Below, piece by piece: positions 1 to 4,426 of a stretch of 6,220 nucleotides of DNA. Below the pieces are notes generated by a model. The model was not told the DNA's origin. It searched no databases and was given only the letters and a program-made list of their open reading frames with translations. The stretch is from Candidatus Zambryskibacteria bacterium CG10_big_fil_rev_8_21_14_0_10_34_34 (GTDB lineage Bacteria; Patescibacteriota; Minisyncoccia; Phycocordibacterales; WO2-35-19), in assembly GCA_002771075.1 (NCBI GenBank), contig PCXM01000045.1, positions 545-6,764 on the forward strand. The letters run 5' to 3'. How positions within the stretch are numbered: the first letter of the stretch is position 1; the number at the start of each line of letters is the position of its first letter. The position numbers and the translations under genes are program-made.

Positions 1-2
1 AC

Positions 3-47
3 ACAAAATACGCCCACACCGATAGTATAGGGGGCGTTAAGAGATGA
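3..47 (+). CDS. Possible 3' tail of a rightward gene (partial, unidentified)
   Basis: Frame 3 is open from the left edge and gives a 14-residue tail, TKYAHTDSIGGVKR, before a TGA at 45-47. The stretch is visibly richer in G and C than the rest of the window, which would fit the end of a conserved gene lying to the left and converging on the toxin-antitoxin pair. The other plus frames close sooner (TAG at 22-24 and at 28-30). The fragment is too short to name a family, and it may simply be intergenic. Confidence 0.25.
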   Translation, partial: TKYAHTDSIGGVKR

Positions 48-57
48 AAAGAAAAAC
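46..57 (-). terminator. Oligo-T terminator of the toxin-antitoxin operon
   Basis: On the minus strand, GTTTTTCTTTTC follows about 17 bases after the stop codon of the DUF2283-like gene. T-rich tracts without a strong hairpin are the usual archaeal transcription terminators. Nearly the same string, CTTTTCTTTTC, follows the wHTH gene at 3457-3467, which supports a shared function. It also marks the convergent boundary with whatever gene lies to the left. Confidence 0.45.
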
Positions 58-73
58 TTTGGAATTAGCTTGT

Positions 74-454
74 TTAAATTGTGCAAACAAGTTCAGAATT
101 GGGGATGTTCCCACCTACTTTTTGCTGAATCATTGGTTGGTAATTTGTGAGTTTATTTCTAATCATAGCTGAAAAATTAAGTCTCAAGAAAAGAAGCCCT
201 TTATCAATTTTGGACTTAAATTGAAAATGTTTTAAACTCCTCAATACAATTTTAGGAAGTCCAAAAAATTCAGAGGCATTAAATACTTGAATTCCTACCA
301 AAAACTGTTCAGTATCAAAATCTATAACCATATTTCCGATTTCAAGAGAAAAATCATACTCTCTCTCTTTCACTTTGAAAAAAAGTGTATCCCCTTGATA
401 ATCATAATCAAATTCGCCTTTTCCAAGGGCATTAAGATTTCTTTCTTTTTCCAT
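74..454 (-). CDS. DUF2283-like protein, probable antitoxin
   Basis: The 126-residue product resembles the DUF2283 family, small proteins often encoded beside DUF4258-type toxins. The visible signature is FDYDYQGDTLFF (residues 15-26), then VIDFD (43-47) and VGIQVFNAS (53-61); this is the family's 'YD.e.D.L.i ... DyD..g.ivGieil.aS' pattern. The C-terminal half (LRSLKHFQF onward) lies outside the core and is weakly charged and hydrophobic. The gene begins inside the end of the upstream toxin gene, so the two are surely cotranscribed and probably translationally coupled. I chose the ATG at 454. A TTG at 460 in the same frame would add two residues and lies 13 nt from an AAGGAG at 479-474, so it remains possible. 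Expected role: bind and neutralise the neighbouring toxin and perhaps repress the operon. The family call is from pattern; the antitoxin role is inferred from context. Confidence 0.72.
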   Translation of the reverse strand: MEKERNLNALGKGEFDYDYQGDTLFFKVKEREYDFSLEIGNMVIDFDTEQFLVGIQVFNASEFFGLPKIVLRSLKHFQFKSKIDKGLLFLRLNFSAMIRNKLTNYQPMIQQKVGGNIPNSELVCTI

Positions 455-788
455 TTTCAAATAAAATTTCTTGCTCCTTATTTAAGAAATAAAAGGTAAC
501 TATATAAAGTTTTTTAGTAGATAAATTTGTAATAATTCTAAGTTTTTTTCCGTTTTTATATTCATAAACTACATTGTAATTTCCGTTTGTTTCAACACCC
601 ACATCAAGAGGTTTTTCTTCCCATAAAACCTTCTTTAAAGTTTCCTCATTAAAGATTTTTCTTTGTTTTTGACTTAATCTGAACAAAGCATGTGCGTTTG
701 CTTCAATATTTTCAAAACCATAATCCTTAACACAATTTAGGAAAGCGGAAATCTTGACTTTTTTTATAATTCTGTGTTCAATCTCCAT
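432..788 (-). CDS. DUF4258-like protein, probable RelE/BrnT-fold toxin
   Basis: The 118-residue product shows the layout of small toxins in the DUF4258/BrnT group. An N-terminal helix carries a conserved-looking His (NAHALFRLSQKQ, His33). A segment like 'iteEelkkvL' follows (FNEETLKKVLWEEKP, residues 46-60). Then come predicted beta strands: YNVVYEY (71-77), KKLRIITNL (81-89) and KKLYIVTFYFL (92-102). Proteins of this fold are thought to be RNases, acting on mRNA or the ribosome-bound message; that activity is inferred here. The ATG at 788 is fixed by an in-frame TAA just upstream. It precedes the DUF2283-like gene and overlaps it by 23 nt, a toxin-first order seen in several small toxin-antitoxin families. 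No good Shine-Dalgarno sequence precedes the start, consistent with a leaderless message, although the best upstream box (ATTAAAAA near 812) is weak. Confidence 0.7.
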   Translation of the reverse strand: MEIEHRIIKKVKISAFLNCVKDYGFENIEANAHALFRLSQKQRKIFNEETLKKVLWEEKPLDVGVETNGNYNVVYEYKNGKKLRIITNLSTKKLYIVTFYFLNKEQEILFENGKRKKS

Positions 789-951
789 TTATGTATATAA
801 GGAACTTTCTTTTTAATCATTTCTTTTATGAATTTCAATTTAAAATTAGATAATCTCAATTACTCTCAAGAATAATGTGATAATTAAAAAAATTTCATTT
901 TTCACACCCCGGGTTTATAAAAAAGTTATACATTTAGGGGAAGACTATTGA
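789..951. other. Gene-free stretch between the toxin gene and the split membrane-protein gene
   Basis: I see no convincing gene in these 163 bases. The longest start-anchored reading frame is an 18-codon minus-strand frame beginning MIKKKVPYIH that runs into the toxin start in another frame. A short GC-rich patch with the palindrome CCCGGG (908-913) abuts TTTATAAA (914-921), a TATA-like element readable on either strand. No good start codon is placed 25 bp away on either side. CCCC at 907-910 and GGGG at 937-940 could pair, but the intervening bases do not extend the stem. Confidence 0.4.
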
Positions 952-1175
952 TTACTTTCTTCCATGTTTAACTTTTCTTATGAGTATTGGAAGAAAAGAT
1001 AAGAATAACCAAATTATTCCTATCCAGAGCATTATCTCAAAAAAAGAACCAGAACCTAAATTAGCCACAGCCCCGATTATGATTATAACTGGAAACCCCA
1101 TCTAAAAAATTTCCTCGTAGCATAAAGATTTGGCTTAGGTCTTTCAACAATTTCAACCTGAATCGATTTTGCCAT
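952..1175 (-). pseudogene. Small two-helix membrane protein gene split by a -1 frame change (indel or recoding)
   Basis: Two overlapping minus-strand frames look like one gene. The first starts at the ATG at 1175 (MAKSIQVEIVERPKP...), encodes a charged 26-residue N-terminus ending ...RKFFRW, then runs out as GFQL and stops at 1083. The -1 frame continues as GFPVIIIIGAVANLG and ...WIGIIWLFLSFLPILIRK, stopping at 952. Joining them with one extra base in the GGGG-TTT run at 1093-1099 gives a coherent protein of about 74 residues with two membrane segments and basic ends. The zero-frame codons at the junction are TGG GGT TTC, so G-GGT-TTC (1098-1092) is a perfect X-XXY-YYZ slippery heptamer whose -1 reading is GGG TTT. 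A GAGG (1116-1113) lies 14 nt upstream. Alternatives are a sequencing or real deletion in the G run, or internal initiation at the ATG at 1101 in the second frame, giving a 49-residue protein. I do not recognise the family. The gene lies 50 bp downstream of the HEPN pair with its own TATA box. Confidence 0.6.
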
Positions 1176-1197
1176 TATTTATTATAATAATTGATTA

Positions 1198-1206
1198 TTT
1201 ATAAAA
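1198..1206 (-). promoter_or_regulatory. TATA box for the small membrane-protein gene (leaderless)
   Basis: The minus strand reads TTTTATAAA, a near-consensus archaeal TATA box, centred about 27 bp upstream of the ATG at 1175. That spacing would put the transcription start at or beside the start codon. It sits in the gap after the HEPN pair, so the small gene can be transcribed independently of that operon. Confidence 0.6.
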
Positions 1207-1225
1207 TGTGTTTTTTAAGTCTTCC

Positions 1226-1867
1226 TTAAAGAGTTTTTATCTTGTTTTCTATTTCATTAGAAATCTTTACTATTAATCTATTCCAGTCTTGGAGTCTTGA
1301 AAAGAAATAAATTTCCTTTTCCCTATCTTCAAGGATCTCCTTTATGCGATCTCCTTCTTTTATTGATTTCATTCCCCCAGTTTTTTTGTAAAAAGTAATC
1401 CAATCCCCATTAGCCATTCCTCCTCCATGAACATATCTATTTCTGGTTTTGTAAATCAAGTCCAATTCATTTTCCTCTTTTCCTGATAAAGAAATTTTCA
1501 TATCATTTTTAATGAATTTTTTAATCTCTTTAATTCCCCTTATTTCTGATGTCTTTTCACCATATTTAATTTTTAGAGCTCTGTTAATTAAACTTTCAAA
1601 TAAAGAAAAAAGTCTTATTAGGTTGTTCTCGGAATGATCTCCTGCGAGTTCATGAAGAACAGATAAAATCCTCTCTGCATTAAAGGGATAAACCTTCTTT
1701 TTTGTAAAAGGTAAATATGTTGAAATTTCATAGGGGGCTTTATTAAATCTGGTTATAAGATCCCAAAGGAATCCTTCTTCAAGTATAAGCCTATCTTCAT
1801 TTTTATTTATTTTACCTGTTACTGATCGTATGTTTTGTAGTTTTGTGTTTAGATTTTCTTCAATCAT
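1226..1867 (-). CDS. HEPN-domain protein B (R-x4-H), second gene of the HEPN pair
   Basis: This 213-residue protein has a helical domain ending in YKTRNRYVHGG, where R142-N-x3-H147 is the canonical HEPN active-site motif, including the polar residue right after Arg. The preceding helix, LFSLFESLINRALKIKYG (86-103), matches the position and character of the first core HEPN helix. RLIVKISNEIENKI near the C-terminus would be the last helix. The N-terminal 75 residues (EEGFLWDLITRFNKAPYEI, YLPFTKKKVYPF) are not recognised. HEPN proteins with this motif are usually metal-independent endoribonucleases of toxin-antitoxin, CRISPR and abortive-infection systems. RNase activity here is inferred. Its start overlaps the end of HEPN protein A in ATGATTGA (1867-1860), so translation is coupled and roughly equal amounts are expected. 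No MNT nucleotidyltransferase, the usual HEPN partner, is adjacent. Confidence 0.72.
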   Translation of the reverse strand: MIEENLNTKLQNIRSVTGKINKNEDRLILEEGFLWDLITRFNKAPYEISTYLPFTKKKVYPFNAERILSVLHELAGDHSENNLIRLFSLFESLINRALKIKYGEKTSEIRGIKEIKKFIKNDMKISLSGKEENELDLIYKTRNRYVHGGGMANGDWITFYKKTGGMKSIKEGDRIKEILEDREKEIYFFSRLQDWNRLIVKISNEIENKIKTL

Positions 1868-2858
1868 TTTTATTATATTTTTCTTGCTTTGAAAATTCCG
1901 AATCTTTCCTATTTACAAAATTCATAATTAACTCTCTTGTAATGTTCTCTAATTTTAAATAAAGATCCTTTCTCTCATCAACACTTATTAAGACCCTGTT
2001 ATGCTCCCATGCTGAGCGAGTTTCCCATGATTTTTTAATTTCCTCAAATTTTTCTTCCATCCCATAATCTTTAAATAAAGATTCCACTTTTTTGAGAGTT
2101 GATGATTTTCGGTCCTTCTTTTTGGATTTTTTAATTTTATATTCATTTGATAAGATGGTAAAAATTGTCCAAAAGTTCCTTATTCCATCCATCTGGGATG
2201 ACATCTGATCAAAGTGATTTCTTAAATTTTCTTTAAAAATGGAAATGCATCTAAAAATATCTGGAAGGATTACTTTATCCTTTCCCGGATTTTCATAAAA
2301 TTCTTTATTTCTCCATGCACCAACTTTACTTAATTTAGAGAGAAATATTATTTCATTTTGAGATGGATTAAAAGAATATTTTTCGTCTTTATCATTGTAT
2401 CCATTTAGAAATTCATAATGTAACTTTCCAGTCGAAAATGAAAAACTTACAGATTCCGAGTTCCTTATGAAAATAGCCATTTTTATTCTTGAAGGAAAAA
2501 AGAAGATTAAAGCCATTCCCTTCAGGATGTAATCTAATTCGTCTTTAAACTCTTTGATGAATTCCTCCATTGTTCTATCTTTTTCGATATCTTTTATTGT
2601 CAGCAATGTAAGGGGATTCTTATAAGCCAGATCTTCCAAAACTTCCTGATTTTTAATTCTTATTTGATCAATCTTATTTTTCGGCAGTCTGTTATTGGAT
2701 ATTTTAATTATTTCTTCGAAGTTATTTTTTAAATCCTCTAACTTTTCATAGCTAAATGGCGTAAAAATCATTTCTTTATTCCAAGATTTTAAATTTAAAA
2801 CAAGAGTTTTATCCAAAGGAAACCCTTCAACTAATGCGAAAACATCGAATTTGGCCAT
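1860..2858 (-). CDS. HEPN-like protein A (R-x4-H near C-terminus), first gene of the HEPN pair
   Basis: The product is 332 residues from the ATG at 2858 (MAKFDVFALVEGFPL). The N-terminal two thirds are unrecognised and mixed alpha/beta: strands such as KTLVLNLKSW, a long Glu/Lys-rich helical stretch, and strands MALIFFFP and KMAIFIRN. The C-terminal part looks like a long-form HEPN of the Apea-like kind: RNFWTIFTILSNEY as a core helix, a Lys-rich loop, a helix around ESLFKDYGMEEKFEEI, then WETRSAWEHN with R281-S-A-W-E-H286, then a final helix (LYLKLENITRELIMNFV). The R-x4-H spacing is right for a HEPN active site, although Ser replaces the more common Asn/Asp after Arg. A GTG at 2876 in the same frame would add six residues; I prefer the ATG because a TATA-like box lies 26 bp upstream of it. 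The gene is coupled to HEPN B. One member may be the active RNase and the other a sensor or partner; which is which cannot be told from sequence. Confidence 0.65.
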   Translation of the reverse strand: MAKFDVFALVEGFPLDKTLVLNLKSWNKEMIFTPFSYEKLEDLKNNFEEIIKISNNRLPKNKIDQIRIKNQEVLEDLAYKNPLTLLTIKDIEKDRTMEEFIKEFKDELDYILKGMALIFFFPSRIKMAIFIRNSESVSFSFSTGKLHYEFLNGYNDKDEKYSFNPSQNEIIFLSKLSKVGAWRNKEFYENPGKDKVILPDIFRCISIFKENLRNHFDQMSSQMDGIRNFWTIFTILSNEYKIKKSKKKDRKSSTLKKVESLFKDYGMEEKFEEIKKSWETRSAWEHNRVLISVDERKDLYLKLENITRELIMNFVNRKDSEFSKQEKYNKND

Positions 2859-2874
2859 AAATTTTACAGCAATC

Positions 2875-2924
2875 ACGCAATTTTAAACTTTTGTTTATAG
2901 AGAAAACTCCTTTGATAATTGCGT
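2875..2924. repeat. 8-bp inverted repeat in the divergent promoter region
   Basis: ACGCAATT (2875-2882) and AATTGCGT (2917-2924) are exact inverted copies separated by 34 bp. The left arm overlaps the alternative GTG start and the leftward TATA-like box. The right arm lies just upstream of the rightward TATA-like box. The arrangement suits a dimeric or looped regulator controlling both divergent units. It is a short match in an AT-rich region, so chance is possible, although the GCG core is rare here. Confidence 0.35.
2879..2888 (-). promoter_or_regulatory. TATA-like box of the HEPN operon
   Basis: The minus strand reads GTTTAAAATT, centred about 26 bp upstream of the ATG at 2858, which fits leaderless initiation and supports that start. 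A second candidate, CTATAAAC (2900-2893), lies about 20 bp from the GTG at 2876, a less typical spacing. Confidence 0.45.
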
Positions 2925-2929
2925 AAAAT

Positions 2930-2940
2930 ACTTAAAATAT
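2930..2940 (+). promoter_or_regulatory. TATA-like box of the divergent two-helix membrane gene
   Basis: ACTTAAAATAT is centred 26 bp upstream of the ATG at 2961, the expected archaeal TATA-to-start distance for a leaderless message. No Shine-Dalgarno sequence is needed or convincingly present before the ATG. Confidence 0.5.
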
Positions 2941-2960
2941 GCAATCTGTTCTTTTAGGAT

Positions 2961-3425
2961 ATGAATCAAAATAAAATAAAATATTGGGAAAAAAACCAAG
3001 AGTTAGATAAATTTAATTATCAAATCAATATAGACTCTATCAAAAACACCACTTTTTTCTTGGGATCTTTCTTTTTGCCTTTAATGGTAGCGGGAATCCT
3101 ATTAATTGCAAACCAAAATTATGCATATGGGTTTACAATTTCCTTTTCATCTATTATGTTCTTTATCATTCTAAATAGTATTATGACTAATAAAAATGGG
3201 GTATGGAGAGATAACGCAAAAAGAGATTTTGCAATTAGAGATGTTATGTTAAGGATTTGGTATAAAGATGACAATAAAGAAAAAAATGGGAAGGTTAATA
3301 CAGATCTTTTGGACCTCCAATTTGAAGAAATAAAAAAACGCTATCAAGTATCTTTATCAAAAAAAGATTTAGAGGACATTGCCGAATGCATAATAAATAA
3401 AAAAACTAACCCCAAAATCTCTTAA
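2961..3425 (+). CDS. Membrane protein of unknown function with a two-helix hairpin
   Basis: This 154-residue protein matches no family I recognise. An amphipathic, charged N-terminus (residues 1-29) leads into two adjacent membrane segments: TFFLGSFFLPLMVAGILLIA (31-50) and about GFTISFSSIMFFIILNSIM (57-75). Only a short NQNYAY turn separates them, so both ends should be cytoplasmic. The remaining half (NGVWRDNAKRDFAIRDVMLR onward) is soluble, charged and mostly helical. The outline, a short hairpin with a cytoplasmic helical tail, resembles in general form the two-helix membrane effectors found in some prokaryotic defence systems, but I see no specific family motif. It is transcribed divergently from the HEPN pair from a shared 102-bp intergenic region, which suggests common regulation or function. 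That link is inference. Confidence 0.7.
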   Translation: MNQNKIKYWEKNQELDKFNYQINIDSIKNTTFFLGSFFLPLMVAGILLIANQNYAYGFTISFSSIMFFIILNSIMTNKNGVWRDNAKRDFAIRDVMLRIWYKDDNKEKNGKVNTDLLDLQFEEIKKRYQVSLSKKDLEDIAECIINKKTNPKIS

Positions 3426-3456
3426 GCTGAAACAAACTATCTAAAATTTCTAAATA

Positions 3457-3467
3457 GAAAAGAAAAG
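3457..3467 (-). terminator. Oligo-T terminator of the wHTH gene
   Basis: Nine bases after the wHTH stop codon the minus strand reads CTTTTCTTTTC, almost the same tract as that following the toxin-antitoxin operon at 57-46. It fits an archaeal T-tract terminator. Confidence 0.4.
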
Positions 3468-3477
3468 TTTTTATTTT
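3467..3477 (+). terminator. Oligo-T terminator of the two-helix membrane gene
   Basis: GTTTTTATTTT begins about 40 bases after the stop at 3425. A weak hairpin (TTTCT-AAAT-AGAAA, 3447-3460) precedes it. With the minus-strand T-tract beside it, this small convergent gap appears to terminate both directions. Confidence 0.4.
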
Positions 3478-3742
3478 ACATTTCAGAAGATTTTTTGATG
3501 ATTGTTTTCCCATAATCTGTAATTAGAAATATTTTTCCCTTTTTTATCTCTGGGGTGAGACATTTAATCATCTTTTTATTTAAAAGTTCGGAAAGAGCCC
3601 GGCTTACATGGGCTTTATTTATTCCAATCTCTTTGCTTAATTTTGAAGGGATTTTCGGAACATTCAATCCATTTAACACTTTTTCTCGGTATGAGCTTGA
3701 GATTACAAAACTAACATCTTCCCATTTAGTTACCTTCTTCAT
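3476..3742 (-). CDS. Small winged helix-turn-helix transcriptional regulator
   Basis: The 88-residue protein is almost entirely one winged HTH domain of the archaeal MarR/ArsR-like kind. A first helix (SYREKVLNGL, 17-26) is followed by IPSKLSKEIGI (31-41), then the recognition helix NKAHVSRALSELLNK (42-56), then a wing with the strands MIKCLTP and GKIFLITDYGKTII. There is no ligand-binding or dimerisation domain beyond the final helix. The ATG at 3742 is supported by a TATA-like box 24 bp upstream. Four copies of GGTAA[C/A]T flank and overlap the promoter and the first codons (one copy encodes Val-Thr at residues 4-5), so direct autorepression is likely. It shares an 80-bp divergent intergenic region with the surface-protein operon and may regulate that too. 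The fold call is firm; the target is inferred. Confidence 0.78.
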   Translation of the reverse strand: MKKVTKWEDVSFVISSSYREKVLNGLNVPKIPSKLSKEIGINKAHVSRALSELLNKKMIKCLTPEIKKGKIFLITDYGKTIIKKSSEM

Positions 3743-3792
3743 CTATTAAAGTTACCAAAATACTTAAATAGGATATTTACCACATAGTTACC
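3728..3792 (-). promoter_or_regulatory. Probable operator: four GGTAA[C/A]T boxes
   Basis: Read on the minus strand, GGTAACTAT (3792-3784), GGTAAATAT (3781-3773), GGTAACTTTAA (3756-3746) and GGTAACT (3734-3728) form a direct-repeat series. Box ends are 11, 25 and 22 bp apart, near whole turns of the helix for two of the three gaps. Two boxes lie upstream of the wHTH TATA-like box, one between it and the start codon, and one inside the gene. This is the layout expected for autorepression. The outermost box is only 30 bp from the surface-protein start at 3823. Confidence 0.5.
3761..3771 (-). promoter_or_regulatory. TATA-like box of the wHTH gene
   Basis: The minus strand reads CTATTTAAGTA, centred about 24 bp upstream of the ATG at 3742. 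It is bracketed by GGTAAC-type boxes, so a bound regulator would compete with TBP/TFB or block the start site. Confidence 0.5.
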
Positions 3793-3822
3793 ATTAGGAA
3801 TAATATTTAATTTTCAATAAAA

Positions 3823-4422
3823 ATGGCTAAAAAGAAAAATAACAATCTTTGGTATATTATTGGAGGTGTTGTTATTGTCGTTTTAGTCTTATGGATTATT
3901 CTTGCGAATACTGGTGGAGAAAAAGTTGTTTGCAATTCTCCTTATATTCAAGTCGGGCAATCTTGTTGTTTAGATCAGAATTATAATCAAATTTGTGATA
4001 ATGAAGAAGTTAAGGAATCTCCTTACAAAAATTATGAGGTCAAATTGTATTTAGATAGAGGACAAGACAACATAAATAATTATCTTTCAAATCCTGAACA
4101 AATTCCCTCTTTTGGAAAAATGAGTAGTGTTTATTTGTATGGAAATACCACTGAGAATGGGGTGGAATATTTTTATGGACCTTATACAATGTATCTTTAC
4201 TCGGATTATACTGAAGAAAGAATCTCTTGTGATATTGAGGAATATTATGATAATAAACTAAATCTTAAATTTAATATTGTCCTTTCATATGGGCCTTCCT
4301 TTACAAATATAGGTTATGAACAAATAAATACCCCTTCTAGAGTTAGATATGATTTAGATTGTAAGGGAATGGAAAGTGGTATTGAATATACTGACACATA
4401 TAATTTTAATCTTATTAAATAA
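3823..4422 (+). CDS. Membrane-anchored extracytoplasmic protein with EF-hand-like calcium loop
   Basis: The 199-residue protein starts with a basic tip (MAKKKNNN) and one hydrophobic helix (residues 10-28), best read as an N-terminal anchor with the rest outside the cell. Next comes a short Cys-rich segment, VVCNSPYIQVGQSCCLDQNY (35-54), continuing NQICDNEE. D51, N53, N55, I57, D59 and E62 fall at positions 1, 3, 5, 7, 9 and 12 of an EF-hand/dockerin-type calcium loop. The paired cysteines (48-49) and C37/C58 suggest disulfides, as expected outside the membrane. The remainder (about 66-199) is a Tyr-rich beta-strand domain I do not recognise. It is followed after four bases by the transglutaminase-like gene, so the two are cotranscribed and probably act together at the envelope. 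No clear TATA box sits 25 bp upstream; TAATATTTAA at 3801-3810 is the nearest candidate. Confidence 0.75.
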   Translation: MAKKKNNNLWYIIGGVVIVVLVLWIILANTGGEKVVCNSPYIQVGQSCCLDQNYNQICDNEEVKESPYKNYEVKLYLDRGQDNINNYLSNPEQIPSFGKMSSVYLYGNTTENGVEYFYGPYTMYLYSDYTEERISCDIEEYYDNKLNLKFNIVLSYGPSFTNIGYEQINTPSRVRYDLDCKGMESGIEYTDTYNFNLIK

Positions 4423-4426
4423 GAAA

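Noticed and set aside
287..499. Plus-strand open frame of 70 codons
   Set aside because: It is antisense to the two toxin-antitoxin genes, has a composition of poly-Phe/Ile/Lys typical of a shadow frame, and shows no domain.
907..940. CCCC...GGGG around a TATA sequence as a structured RNA
   Set aside because: Only four pairs are possible and the inner bases do not extend the stem; no start codon or RNA family feature supports it.
963..1001. 12-codon plus-strand frame MFNFSYEYWKKR after the TATAAA at 917
   Set aside because: Too short, about 45 bp from the box, and fully antisense to the small membrane-protein gene.
3555..3749. Plus-strand open frame of 64 codons
   Set aside because: It lies wholly opposite the wHTH gene, whose helix pattern and promoter are convincing.
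3728..3792. Repeated GTTACC motifs as a CRISPR-like array
   Set aside because: The units are only 6-9 bases, unevenly spaced, overlap a promoter and a coding start, and have no spacer-sized gaps.
4376..4426. 17-codon upstream extension of the transglutaminase-like gene
   Set aside because: It overlaps the preceding gene and would place a second hydrophobic stretch before the basic MARKSKNN tip; the ATG four bases after the upstream stop is the natural start.
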